Assembly: GCA_035690495.1 (NCBI GenBank)
Contig: DASSKK010000008.1
Span: 1-64,000 of the forward strand
DNA: 64,000 nucleotides
Direction: 5' to 3'
Source: DASSKK01 sp035690495
Lineage (GTDB): Bacteria; Actinomycetota; Actinomycetes; Propionibacteriales; Nocardioidaceae
Below are positions 15,887 to 25,624 of this stretch, piece after piece. The notes under the pieces are model-generated. The model was given only the letters and a program-made list of their open reading frames with translations, was not told the origin of the DNA and made no database searches. The stretch's first letter is position 1. Every line of letters starts with the position of its first letter. The translations under genes were made by a program, and so were the position numbers.

Positions 15887-16792
15887 GTGGTTGAGGGGCA
15901 GCGCAAGCAGCGGCTGGCGGCGTACGCCGTGGTGGTCCGGCACGAGCAGATCCTGCTCTCCCGCCTTGCGGAGTACCTGTCCGGGACCGAGCTGTGGACG
16001 CTGCCCGGCGGCGGCGTCGAGTTCGGAGAGCATCCCCGCGATGCGGTGATCCGCGAGGTGGAGGAGGAGACGGGGCTGCCGGTCACCCTCGGGGACCGGG
16101 CCTGGGTGGACTCGGTCCGCCGGCCACCGGTGGACGAGGACCGGCCGGACGAGGTCCACTCGGTGCGCCTTGTCTACGACGGCTGGGTTCCCGTCGACGC
16201 GCCCGAGCCGCGGGTCGTCGAGGTGGACGGCACCACGGTCGACGCCCGGTGGCACCGGCTCGACGACGTGCTGTCCGGAGCCGTCCCCACCGTCCCCCTG
16301 GTCCGCGACGCCGTGGCGGCACACCTGCCCGCGCGACGGCAACGGCTCGGTGCCTATGCATTGGTCCGGCGGGTCTCGACAGGCTCGACCAGCGGAGAGG
16401 TGCTGCTGACCCGGATCTCGCCACTCGGGGTTGGTGCCGGATCGTGGACGCTGCCCGGCGGCGGCGTCGCTCACGGCGAGAGCCCGGCCGCGGGGCTGGC
16501 TCGCGAGATCCAGGAGGAGTGCGGGGTCACCGCCGAGATCGGTGCGCTGCTCGACGTGCACGACGTGCACTTCATCGGCACGGCGCCCAACGGGCGTGCC
16601 GAAGACTTCCACGGCGTACACCTGATCTTCGAAGCCCGGGTGCCCCCGGACGCGGATCTGCGGGTCGTGGAGCGGGACGGCACCACCGACGCCGTGGCAT
16701 GGGTCCCGGTGCGCGAGATCGAGTCGGGGGCGCTTCCGGTCCTCGAGGTCGTCACTCACGCCCTCGGACTGGAGCGGCAGAGGGTGGGCTAG
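15887..16792 (+). CDS. Tandem Nudix-domain hydrolase
   Basis: A 301-residue protein with two Nudix domains. Nudix enzymes cleave nucleoside diphosphates linked to another group; the substrate here is unknown. Both signature boxes are complete: GGVEFGE x7 REVEEETGL (about residues 43-65) and GGVAHGE x7 REIQEECGV (about 190-212), with all metal-binding Glu present. Start chosen at GTG 15887 because a TAGACT -10 lies 7 bases before it; a longer frame runs into the repeat behind rpoC. The second domain carries an in-frame insertion derived from a dispersed repeat (16371-16393) between its first two strands. Its TAG stop lies inside the -10 of the next gene. Confidence 0.85.
   Translation: MVEGQRKQRLAAYAVVVRHEQILLSRLAEYLSGTELWTLPGGGVEFGEHPRDAVIREVEEETGLPVTLGDRAWVDSVRRPPVDEDRPDEVHSVRLVYDGWVPVDAPEPRVVEVDGTTVDARWHRLDDVLSGAVPTVPLVRDAVAAHLPARRQRLGAYALVRRVSTGSTSGEVLLTRISPLGVGAGSWTLPGGGVAHGESPAAGLAREIQEECGVTAEIGALLDVHDVHFIGTAPNGRAEDFHGVHLIFEARVPPDADLRVVERDGTTDAVAWVPVREIESGALPVLEVVTHALGLERQRVG
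16371..16393. repeat. Dispersed repeat inside a coding region
   Basis: The sequence gggtctcgacaggctcgacc (first 20 bases) belongs to the same family as 42949-42969 and, inverted, 25551-25572. Here it sits inside the double-Nudix gene in frame and encodes roughly RRVSTGSTSG in a loop of the second domain. Confidence 0.7.
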
Positions 16793-16795
16793 CCT
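16790..16795 (+). promoter_or_regulatory. -10 element overlapping the upstream stop codon
   Basis: TAGCCT, whose first three bases are the stop codon of the Nudix gene, is followed by 7 bases and the ATG at 16803. The spacing fits a leaderless transcript for the dehydrogenase operon. Confidence 0.45.
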
Positions 16796-16802
16796 CGTCG
16801 TC

Positions 16803-18077
16803 ATGGGCCAGCAGGAGACCGTGTTCACCTACGGCGCGCCGTCGCTGAAGTTCGGGCGCGGGGCCGCCGACGAGATCGGCTACGACCTCTCGACGTACGG
16901 CGTGCGCCGGGTGCTCGTCGTCACCGACGCAGGGGTCGCTGCGACCGGGCATCCAGAGCGGATCGCCGCACAGATGAAGGGCTTCGACATCGAGGCGCGG
17001 ATCTACGACGGCGTCCACGTCGAGCCCACCGACGCGAGCATGGTCGAGGCGATCGAGTTCGCGCGTGACACCGGTCCGTGGGACGCCTTCGTCGCGGTCG
17101 GCGGCGGGTCCAGCATCGACACCGCCAAGGCCGTGAACCTGCTCACCAGCAACGACGGCGAGCTGCTGGACTACGTGAACGCGCCGGTCGGCAAGGGTGC
17201 CGACCCGGCCCGTCCGCTCAAGCCGTTGGTCGCCTGCCCGACCACGACCGGCACGGGCAGCGAGAGCACGACGGTGTGCGTGCTCGACGTGCTGGAGCAG
17301 AAGGTGAAGAGCGGGATCAGTCATCCCCGGCTGCGCCCCACGCTGGCCGTGGTCGACCCGTCGTTGACGATGACCCAGCCGCCGGGCGTCACCGCAGCCT
17401 GCGGGATGGACATCTTGTGCCACGCGCTGGAGAGCTGGACCGCTCGCCCGTACACCTCGTTCGCCGCCAAGCAACCGGAACAGCGGGTGCCCTACTGCGG
17501 GGCGAACCCGGTGGCCGACATGTGGTCGGAGAAGGCGATGAGCCTGCTGGCGTTGGCGTTCCGGACCGCCGTCCACCACGGTGACGACGAGGGCGCCCGC
17601 GAGCAGATGGCGATGGCCGCCACGTTCGCCGGGCTCGGGTTCGGCAACGCCGGCGTGCACATCCCGCACGCGAACGCCTACCCGGTCGCCGGGCGCGTCG
17701 TCGACTTCCACCCCGACGGGTACCCCCCCGAGGAGCCGATGGTGCCGCACGGCATGGCCGTCGCCCTCACTGCGCCCGAGGCGTTCCGGTTCACCTATGA
17801 CGCCGCCCCGGAACGGCACGTCCGGGCCGCCGAGCTGCTCGACCCCCACGGGCCGATGCCGACCGGACGACGCGACGCGCTTCCCGACGTGCTCATCGCG
17901 CTGATGCGCGACATCGGCATCCCGAACGGCCTGGCCGCGGTCGGCTACGGCAAGGACGACGTACCCGACCTCGTCGAAGGCGCGATGAAGCAGCAGCGCC
18001 TGCTGGCCACCGCACCCAAGGACGTCACCGAGGACGACCTCGCCGGGATCGTTCAGCGGTCCTTGGAACTGTGGTGA
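16803..18077 (+). CDS. Hydroxyacid-oxoacid transhydrogenase-like iron-containing alcohol dehydrogenase
   Basis: A 424-residue member of the iron-dependent alcohol dehydrogenase superfamily, closest in pattern to hydroxyacid-oxoacid transhydrogenase (ADHFE1 type), which converts 4-hydroxybutyrate plus 2-oxoglutarate to succinic semialdehyde plus D-2-hydroxyglutarate. The NAD-binding segment VGGGSSIDTAKAVNLL (about 98-114), PTTTGTGSE (about 145-153) and the metal-site region ACGMDILCHALESW and HIPHANAYPVAG (about 200-300) are present. The insert AAKQPEQRVPYCGANP is typical of the transhydrogenase subgroup. The next gene starts one base after its stop and encodes an FAD dehydrogenase able, by family, to oxidise D-2-hydroxyglutarate. 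Function is inferred from family and this pairing. Confidence 0.75.
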   Translation: MGQQETVFTYGAPSLKFGRGAADEIGYDLSTYGVRRVLVVTDAGVAATGHPERIAAQMKGFDIEARIYDGVHVEPTDASMVEAIEFARDTGPWDAFVAVGGGSSIDTAKAVNLLTSNDGELLDYVNAPVGKGADPARPLKPLVACPTTTGTGSESTTVCVLDVLEQKVKSGISHPRLRPTLAVVDPSLTMTQPPGVTAACGMDILCHALESWTARPYTSFAAKQPEQRVPYCGANPVADMWSEKAMSLLALAFRTAVHHGDDEGAREQMAMAATFAGLGFGNAGVHIPHANAYPVAGRVVDFHPDGYPPEEPMVPHGMAVALTAPEAFRFTYDAAPERHVRAAELLDPHGPMPTGRRDALPDVLIALMRDIGIPNGLAAVGYGKDDVPDLVEGAMKQQRLLATAPKDVTEDDLAGIVQRSLELW

Positions 18078-18078
18078 G

Positions 18079-20934
18079 ATGCGGGACTTGACAGCCGAGC
18101 TGCACAGGCACGGGGTCACCGACGTCGACGACTCGTCGCTCGCCCGCGCGATGTACTCCACGGACGCCTCGCTCTATCGGGTGGTTCCCCGCGTGGTGGT
18201 ACGACCCCGCGACACGGACGAGCTCGTCGCCACGGTCGCCGTCGCGCGTGAGACCTCGACGCCGTTGACGATGCGCGGGGCGGGTACGTCGATGGCCGGC
18301 AACGCGGTCGGCGAGGGAATCGTGGTCGACACCTCCAGGCACCTGAACCGCGTTCTGGAGATCGACCGCGAGGCACGGACCGCGCGGGTCCAACCCGGGC
18401 TCGTGCACGCCAGCCTGCAGCAGCAAGCACTGCCGCACGGGCTGCGCTACGGCCCCGACCCCGCCTCGCACAGCCGCTGCACGATCGGCGGGATGCTCGG
18501 CAACAACGCGTGCGGCGCCCGTGCGCTCGGCTACGGGCGCAGCGTGGACAACCTGCGCGGGCTGGACGCGGTGACCATCGACGGCACTCGGCTGTCCTGG
18601 CTTGACGGCGTGCCCGCCCGAGGGGCCGACCCCGCAGGGTCCTCGGTGCTGAGCCGGGCGGCCGACGTGGTGGCCGCGGACCTGTCCACGGTGCGGACCG
18701 AGTTCGCCAAGTTCGGTCGGCAGGTCTCCGGCTACGCCCTCGAGCACCTGCTCCCCGAGAACGGCACCCGCGTCGACCGGCTGCTCGTCGGCAGCGAGGG
18801 GACGCTGGCCGTGCTGCTCGAGGCCACCGTCGACCTCGTCGAGAAAGCCCGCCACCGGGCGCTGGCGGTGCTCGGCTTCCCCTCGATGGCCGAGGCTGCG
18901 GACGCGGTCGGTGCGCTGCTCGAGCATCCGCTGGTCGCCTGCGAGGGGATGGACGGCCGGGTGGTGGACGCGTACGTCGCTCGCCGCGGAGCCAGCGGTG
19001 TCCCGGAGCTGCCGGACGGGTCGTGCTGGGTGCTCGCTGAGGTCACCGGAGGCGGCCCGGGGGAGGCGGAGTCCAAGGCGGAGAAGGTCGCGGCCACCGT
19101 GCCGGCACAGGGCAGCAGGGTGGTCGTGGACGAGTCCGAGATCCTCGCGATCTGGGGGATCCGTGAGGACGGCGCCGGACTGACCGGCCAAGCGCTGAAG
19201 CGTCCCAGCCACTCGGGGTGGGAGGACGCGGCGGTGCCGCCGGCCAACCTGGGCGCCTACCTGCGCGACTTCGACGCCCTCATGGACCAGTACGGTCTGG
19301 ACGGCGTTCCCTACGGGCACCTGGGCGAGGGGTGCATGCACATCCGGATCGACTTCCGGATGCGCGAGCCCGACGGGCGACGGGCGTTCCGTTCCTTTCT
19401 CGGTGACGCTGCGACACTGGTCGCCTCTCATGGCGGCACGCTGTCCGGGGAGCACGGGGACGGCCGGGCCCGCTCCGAACTGCTCCCGGCGATGTACTCA
19501 CCGGCGGCTCTGGCGATGTTCGCGCAGGTCAAGCACGTCTTCGACGCGGTCAACCTGCTCAACCCCGGGGTGCTGGTCGACCCGCGGCCCGCCGACGCCG
19601 ACCTGAGACTCGCCGCCCGGTTGCGCGAGCCGGCCGGACTGGGGCTGCGGCTGAGCGACGACGATGGCTCCCTGCTGCACGCGGTGCACCGCTGCACCGG
19701 TATCGGCAAGTGCCGAGCGGACGGCACGGCACGGGGCGCCGTGATGTGCCCGTCGTACCTCGCCACCCGCGAGGAGAAGGACTCCACCCGAGGACGGGCC
19801 AGGGTGCTGCAGGAGATGCTCAACGGGTCCGTGGTCGCCGACGGCTGGAAGTCCCCCGAGGTCCACGATGCGCTCGACCTGTGCCTTTCCTGCAAGGGGT
19901 GCGCGCGCGACTGCCCGACCGGCATCGACATGGCCAGCTACAAGGCGATCGCGTTGCACCAGAGATTCCGACGCCGGATCCGTCCGCGCAGTCACTACGC
20001 GCTCGGGCAGCTGCCCCGCTGGGCCCGGTTGACGCAGCCCGTCGCGCGACTCGCCAACGCGGCGATGAACGTCGAACCGCTGGCCCGCGTGCTGAAGACG
20101 ATGGCGGGGGTCGACCAGAGACGGAGCCTGCCGCCGTTCGCGAACAGGAGCCTGCGTCGCTGGGCGCGACGCTCGGGAACGGCGTACGCCGCGCGCACCG
20201 CCGAGTCCGCCGCGGGCCGCGTCGGCACACCGGACGTGCTGGTCTGGGCGGACTCCTTCACCGAGCACTTCGGGCCGTCCGCCGGCCGGGCCGCGGTGCG
20301 GGTCCTGGAGGCGGCCGGCCTGCGGGCAGCCGTGCTCGACGAACGGGTGTGCTGCGGGCTCACCTGGGTGAGCACCGGCCAGCTCGACGCGGCGCGCCGG
20401 ATCGCCGTCCGCGCCGTCGACCGGCTGCACCCCTACATCGCCGGGGGCGCCACCGTGGTCGGCCTCGAACCCTCCTGCCTGGCCACGTTGCGCTCTGACC
20501 TCGGCGAGCTCGTCGACGACCCCCGTGCCGAGCAGGTGGCCGCGGGGATGCGCACGCTCGCGGAGGTGCTCACGCAGGCTGCCGGCTGGCGTCCGCCCGA
20601 CCTGTCCGGGTCGCGGATCGTCGTGCAGCCGCACTGCCACCACGCAAGCATCCTGGGCTGGGACGCCGACGCAGCTCTGCTGGCACGCACGGGTGCCGAG
20701 ATCACTCGGCTGGGCGGGTGCTGCGGGCTGGCCGGCAACTTCGGGGTCGAGCGCGGTCACTACGAGGTGTCGGTCGCCGTCGCCGAGCACCAGCTGCTGC
20801 CCGCCGTGCGGGCCGCGGGGCCGGACACGGTCGTCCTCGCGGACGGATTCTCCTGCCGGACCCAGATCGACGACCTCGCCTCGGTGCGCGCGCTGCACCT
20901 GGCGGAGCTGCTGGATCGCCCTGAGGCGTTTTGA
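18079..20934 (+). CDS. FAD-linked oxidase fused to Fe-S (CCG) domains, D-2-hydroxyacid dehydrogenase type
   Basis: A 951-residue three-part flavoprotein. An FAD-binding PCMH domain (about residues 36-215, with RGAGTSMAGNAVGEG) and a FAD-oxidase C-terminal domain (about 265-525, with GEGCMHIRID and GEHGDG) resemble glycolate/D-lactate/D-2-hydroxyglutarate dehydrogenases. Two 4Fe-4S motifs follow: one beginning at Cys539 and a complete CxxCxxCxxxCP at 602-613. The C-terminus has cysteine-rich CCG segments (Cys758-Cys759 and GGCCGLAG near 880), as in GlpC/LutA electron-transfer subunits. It would pass electrons from a 2-hydroxyacid to the respiratory chain. It begins one base after the transhydrogenase stop, so the two are coupled. 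Its stop overlaps the -35 of the rpsL promoter. Confidence 0.85.
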   Translation: MRDLTAELHRHGVTDVDDSSLARAMYSTDASLYRVVPRVVVRPRDTDELVATVAVARETSTPLTMRGAGTSMAGNAVGEGIVVDTSRHLNRVLEIDREARTARVQPGLVHASLQQQALPHGLRYGPDPASHSRCTIGGMLGNNACGARALGYGRSVDNLRGLDAVTIDGTRLSWLDGVPARGADPAGSSVLSRAADVVAADLSTVRTEFAKFGRQVSGYALEHLLPENGTRVDRLLVGSEGTLAVLLEATVDLVEKARHRALAVLGFPSMAEAADAVGALLEHPLVACEGMDGRVVDAYVARRGASGVPELPDGSCWVLAEVTGGGPGEAESKAEKVAATVPAQGSRVVVDESEILAIWGIREDGAGLTGQALKRPSHSGWEDAAVPPANLGAYLRDFDALMDQYGLDGVPYGHLGEGCMHIRIDFRMREPDGRRAFRSFLGDAATLVASHGGTLSGEHGDGRARSELLPAMYSPAALAMFAQVKHVFDAVNLLNPGVLVDPRPADADLRLAARLREPAGLGLRLSDDDGSLLHAVHRCTGIGKCRADGTARGAVMCPSYLATREEKDSTRGRARVLQEMLNGSVVADGWKSPEVHDALDLCLSCKGCARDCPTGIDMASYKAIALHQRFRRRIRPRSHYALGQLPRWARLTQPVARLANAAMNVEPLARVLKTMAGVDQRRSLPPFANRSLRRWARRSGTAYAARTAESAAGRVGTPDVLVWADSFTEHFGPSAGRAAVRVLEAAGLRAAVLDERVCCGLTWVSTGQLDAARRIAVRAVDRLHPYIAGGATVVGLEPSCLATLRSDLGELVDDPRAEQVAAGMRTLAEVLTQAAGWRPPDLSGSRIVVQPHCHHASILGWDADAALLARTGAEITRLGGCCGLAGNFGVERGHYEVSVAVAEHQLLPAVRAAGPDTVVLADGFSCRTQIDDLASVRALHLAELLDRPEAF

Positions 20935-20959
20935 CCCTGCCCGGGTGACCCGGTAATCT
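20931..20959 (+). promoter_or_regulatory. str operon (rpsL) promoter
   Basis: TTGACC (20931-20936), a 17-base spacer and TAATCT (20954-20959), close to the housekeeping consensus. The -35 overlaps the TGA of the upstream gene. It gives a leader of about 235 bases before rpsL. Confidence 0.75.
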
Positions 20960-21202
20960 AAATCTTCGTGCCTGGGCACGCCCAGGTCGTCACGTGTGCC
21001 TCACCACCACCTGTCGTGGTGAGCGAGTCGTGTGGGCTGCGTTCGCAGCGTCCTCGAAGGTTCCACCGCCCGCCGGACCGGCGGGCACCGTGGGCTGGGC
21101 GACACGCCCGACCCCGGGGAGCGTTGCGGGCCGCGGAGCGCGATTCCGATCGGCTCCAGGCACGCTGCCGGGTCAGTACTCCAACCGAAAGGGAACCACG
21201 CG
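20960..21202 (+). promoter_or_regulatory. Structured leader of the str operon
   Basis: No gene is seen in this stretch. It holds four simple hairpins: cctggg/cccagg (20971-20986), ctcaccac/gtggtgag with an 8-base loop (21000-21023), gctgc/gcagc with a GTTC loop (21036-21049), and cccgccg/cggcggg (21069-21085). The purine-rich site gaaaggga (about 21187-21194) precedes the rpsL GTG. Such a leader could carry autoregulation by a ribosomal protein, but no known binding-site match was made. Confidence 0.5.
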
Positions 21203-21577
21203 GTGCCCACCATCCAGCAGTTGGTCCGCAAGGGCCGCCAGGACAAGGTGTCGAAGAACAAGACGCCCGCGCTGAAGGGATCTCCCCAGCGACGCGGCGT
21301 GTGCACGCGTGTCTACACGACCACTCCGAAGAAGCCGAACTCCGCGCTGCGCAAGGTCGCCCGGGTCCGGCTGTCCAGCGGAGTCGAGGTCACGGCGTAC
21401 ATCCCCGGAGTGGGACACAACCTGCAGGAGCACTCGATCGTGCTCGTGCGCGGAGGCCGTGTGAAGGACCTGCCCGGTGTCCGCTACAAGATCATCCGCG
21501 GTTCGCTCGACACCCAGGGTGTGAAGAACCGCAAGCAGGCTCGCAGCCGGTACGGCGCGAAGAAGGAGAAGAGCTGA
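21203..21577 (+). CDS. rpsL: 30S ribosomal protein S12
   Basis: The 124-residue S12 protein of the decoding centre, full length from GTG 21203, set by the gaaaggga site. Conserved TTTPKKPNSALRKVARV and HNLQEHSIVLVRGGRVKDLPGVRY are present. The residues at which streptomycin resistance usually arises, Lys43 and Lys88, are both wild type. First gene of the str operon; its stop overlaps the rpsG start (TGATG). Confidence 0.98.
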   Translation: MPTIQQLVRKGRQDKVSKNKTPALKGSPQRRGVCTRVYTTTPKKPNSALRKVARVRLSSGVEVTAYIPGVGHNLQEHSIVLVRGGRVKDLPGVRYKIIRGSLDTQGVKNRKQARSRYGAKKEKS

Positions 21578-22047
21578 TGCCTCGCAAGGGCCCCGCGCCG
21601 AAGCGGCCGGTCGACGTCGACCCCGTCTACGGGAGCCAGGTCGTCACGCAGCTGGTGAGCAAGGTGCTGCGCGACGGCAAGAAGCAGACCGCTCAGCGCA
21701 TCGTGTACGGCGCCCTCGAGGGCTGCCGCGACAAGACGAGCACCGACCCGGTCGTGACGCTCAAGCGTGCGCTCGACAACGTCAAACCCACCCTCGAGGT
21801 GCGCAGCCGTCGTGTCGGAGGCGCCACCTACCAGGTGCCGGTCGACGTTCGCGGCCCGCGGTCGATGACGCTCGCGCTGCGCTGGCTGGTCGGCTACGCC
21901 CAGCAGCGCCGCGAGAAGACCATGGCCGAGCGCCTGATGAACGAGATCCTCGACGCCTCCAACGGCCTCGGAGCCGCCGTGAAGCGCCGCGAGGACACCC
22001 ACAAGATGGCCGAGTCCAACAAGGCCTTCGCCCACTACCGCTGGTGA
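21577..22047 (+). CDS. rpsG: 30S ribosomal protein S7
   Basis: The 156-residue S7, the primary assembly protein of the small-subunit head, starting at ATG 21577 within the TGATG overlap with rpsL. It begins MPRKGPAPKRPV and carries the conserved VGGATYQVPVDV and the C-terminal FAHYRW. Ordinary length. Confidence 0.98.
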   Translation: MPRKGPAPKRPVDVDPVYGSQVVTQLVSKVLRDGKKQTAQRIVYGALEGCRDKTSTDPVVTLKRALDNVKPTLEVRSRRVGGATYQVPVDVRGPRSMTLALRWLVGYAQQRREKTMAERLMNEILDASNGLGAAVKRREDTHKMAESNKAFAHYRW

Positions 22048-22054
22048 CCAAGAC

Positions 22055-22092
22055 GGTACGGCGCCCGGCACCGCTGCCGCCCGGCCCGTACC
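22055..22092 (+). promoter_or_regulatory. Hairpin in the rpsG-fusA gap
   Basis: GGTACGG (22055-22061) pairs with CCGTACC (22086-22092) around a GC-rich loop in the 96-base gap. It could tune the amount of fusA message or protect the upstream end; no T tract follows. Confidence 0.35.
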
Positions 22093-22143
22093 GGCACCAG
22101 AACCCGAACGCACACCCGCGCAACCAGCCCGAGGATTACTGAA

Positions 22144-24255
22144 GTGGCCGTCGACATCACCACAGACCTGAACAAGGTCCGCAACATCGGCATCATGGCG
22201 CACATCGACGCCGGCAAGACGACGACGACCGAGCGGATCTTGTTCTACACCGGCATCACCTACAAGATCGGCGAGGTCCACGAGGGCGCCGCCGTGATGG
22301 ACTGGATGGAGCAGGAGCAGGAGCGGGGGATCACGATCACCTCGGCCGCGACCACCTGCTGGTGGAAGGACCGCCAGATCAACATCATCGACACCCCCGG
22401 CCACGTCGACTTCACCGTCGAGGTGGAGCGCTCGCTGCGGGTGCTCGACGGCGCTGTCGCCGTCTTCGACGGGGTGGCCGGTGTCGAGCCGCAGAGCATG
22501 ACCGTGTGGAGGCAGGCCAACAAGTACTCCGTGCCGCGGATGTGCTTTGTGAACAAGCTGGACCGGACCGGCGCGGACTTCTTCCGCTGCGTGGACATGA
22601 TCGTCGAGCGGCTGAACGCCACCCCGCTGGTGCTGCAGATCCCGATCGGCGCTGAGGGAGACTTCATCGGCGTCGTCGACCTGGTCGGTATGCGCGCGCT
22701 CACCTGGCGCGGCGAGACCACGATCGGCGAGGACTACGAGGTCGAGGAGATCCCCGCCGCGCTCGCGGACCAGGCTGCTGAGTGGCGCGAGAAGCTCCTC
22801 GAGACCGTCGCAGAGAACGACGACGAGATCATGGAGCTCTACCTCGAGGGCGGCGACATCTCCGTGGAGCAGCTCGAGGCGGCGATCCGCCGCACGACGA
22901 TCGCCGACAAGCTCACGCCGGTGCTGTGCGGCACGGCGTTCAAGAACAAGGGCGTCCAGCCCCTTCTCGACGCCGTCGTGAAGTACCTCCCCTCGCCGCT
23001 GGACGTGGCCTCGATCCAGGGCCACAAGCCCAACGACGAGGAGACCGTCATCGAGCGGCACCCGAGCGACGACGAGCCGTTCGCCGGGCTGGCCTACAAG
23101 ATCGCGGCCGACCCGCACCTCGGCAAGCTCACCTACGTCCGGGTCTACTCCGGCAAGCTCGAGGCCGGCCAGACCGTGCTCAACTCGGTGAAGGGCAAGA
23201 AGGAGCGGATCGGGAAGATCTACCAGATGCACTCCAACAAGCGCGAGGAGATCGCGTCGGTGGGTGCCGGTCAGATCGTCGCGGTGATGGGCCTGAAGGA
23301 CACCACCACCGGCGAGACGCTGTGCGTGCAGAGCGACCCGGTCGTGCTGGAGTCGATGACGTTCCCCGCCCCCGTGATCGAGGTGGCGATCGAGCCGAAG
23401 ACCAAGGGCGACCAGGAGAAGCTGTCGATGGCTATCCAGCGGCTCTCCGACGAGGACCCGACGTTCACCGTCAAGACCGACGAGGAGACCGGCCAGACGA
23501 TCATCGCCGGCATGGGCGAGCTGCACCTGGACATCCTGGTGGACCGGATGCGGCGCGAGTTCCGCGTCGAGGCCACTGTCGGCAAGCCGCAGGTGGCCTA
23601 CCGCGAGACCATCCGCAAGAGGGTGGAGAAGCACACCTACACCCACAAGAAGCAGACCGGCGGGTCCGGGCAGTTCGCGAAGGTGCAGATCACCATCGAG
23701 CCGAGCTTGGACCCGGAGACCGGCGCCGGCGCCGGCTACGAGTTCGTGAACGCTGTCACCGGCGGCCGGGTCCCCAAGGAGTACATCCCCTCGGTGGACC
23801 AGGGCGCTCAGGAGGCGATGGAGTTCGGCGTGCTCGCCGGCTACCCGATGGTCGACGTCAAGGTGACACTCGAGGACGGCGGCTACCACGACGTCGACTC
23901 CTCGGAGCTGGCGTTCAAGCTGGCCGGGAGCGCCGCCTTCAAGGAGGCCGCCCGGATGGCCAGGCCGGTGCTGCTCGAACCGATGTTCGCCGTGGAGGTG
24001 ACCACGCCCGAGAGCTTCCTCGGCGACGTCATCGGCGACATCAACTCCCGGCGCGGCCAGGTGCAGACCATGTTCGACCGGGCCGGCGACCGGGTGGTCG
24101 AGGCGCTGGTACCGCTCTCAGAGATGTTCGGGTACGTTGGCGACCTGAGGTCGAAGACCTCCGGCCAGGCGTCGTACTCGATGGAGTTCGACTCGTACGC
24201 CGAGGTTCCGCAGAACGTCGCCGACGAGATCATCAAGAAGGTCCGCGGCGAATAG
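22144..24255 (+). CDS. fusA: Elongation factor G
   Basis: A 703-residue translational GTPase that moves tRNAs and mRNA after peptide-bond formation. The GTG start at 22144 follows a weak site. G motifs are AHIDAGKTTTTE (G1, about residues 19-30), RGIT (G2), DTPGHVDF (G3, about 83-90) and NKLDRTGAD (G4, about 137-145). Domains II-V follow at normal length, with GYPMVDVKVTLEDG in domain IV. No separate promoter is obvious before it. Confidence 0.98.
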   Translation: MAVDITTDLNKVRNIGIMAHIDAGKTTTTERILFYTGITYKIGEVHEGAAVMDWMEQEQERGITITSAATTCWWKDRQINIIDTPGHVDFTVEVERSLRVLDGAVAVFDGVAGVEPQSMTVWRQANKYSVPRMCFVNKLDRTGADFFRCVDMIVERLNATPLVLQIPIGAEGDFIGVVDLVGMRALTWRGETTIGEDYEVEEIPAALADQAAEWREKLLETVAENDDEIMELYLEGGDISVEQLEAAIRRTTIADKLTPVLCGTAFKNKGVQPLLDAVVKYLPSPLDVASIQGHKPNDEETVIERHPSDDEPFAGLAYKIAADPHLGKLTYVRVYSGKLEAGQTVLNSVKGKKERIGKIYQMHSNKREEIASVGAGQIVAVMGLKDTTTGETLCVQSDPVVLESMTFPAPVIEVAIEPKTKGDQEKLSMAIQRLSDEDPTFTVKTDEETGQTIIAGMGELHLDILVDRMRREFRVEATVGKPQVAYRETIRKRVEKHTYTHKKQTGGSGQFAKVQITIEPSLDPETGAGAGYEFVNAVTGGRVPKEYIPSVDQGAQEAMEFGVLAGYPMVDVKVTLEDGGYHDVDSSELAFKLAGSAAFKEAARMARPVLLEPMFAVEVTTPESFLGDVIGDINSRRGQVQTMFDRAGDRVVEALVPLSEMFGYVGDLRSKTSGQASYSMEFDSYAEVPQNVADEIIKKVRGE

Positions 24256-24309
24256 GTTGCACGCGGCGCTTTAACGTAACGAGTCAAGTACTAATGAGGA
24301 GGAGCCCCC

Positions 24310-25503
<1,194 letters not shown>

Positions 25504-25550
25504 CACGCGTCGCTGGTTGAAGCAGACTCTCGCTGGCTGAGCAGACGCAC

Positions 25551-25572
25551 GGTGGTTGAGCCTGTCGAAACC
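25551..25572. repeat. Dispersed repeat before the tuf terminator
   Basis: ggtggttgagcctgtcgaaa (first 20 bases), the inverted form of the cgacaggctcgacc repeats at 16371 and 42949. Partial copies of its gctggttga part occur just upstream (25512-25540). Confidence 0.65.
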
Positions 25573-25606
25573 GAGGCCCCGTCCCCGATCTGGGGGCGGG
25601 GCCTCG
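25572..25606 (+). terminator. Rho-independent-type terminator of the str operon
   Basis: A 15-base-pair stem, 25572-25586 with 25592-25606, one G-T wobble, loop gatct. Like many actinobacterial terminators it lacks a long T tract. It ends 18 bases before the trmB start, so trmB must be transcribed by read-through or from within this region. Confidence 0.8.
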
Positions 25607-25624
25607 TCGGCTGAGGAGCACGCA

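Noticed and set aside
21203..21577. Streptomycin resistance in S12
   Set aside because: Lys43 and Lys88 are both the susceptible type.
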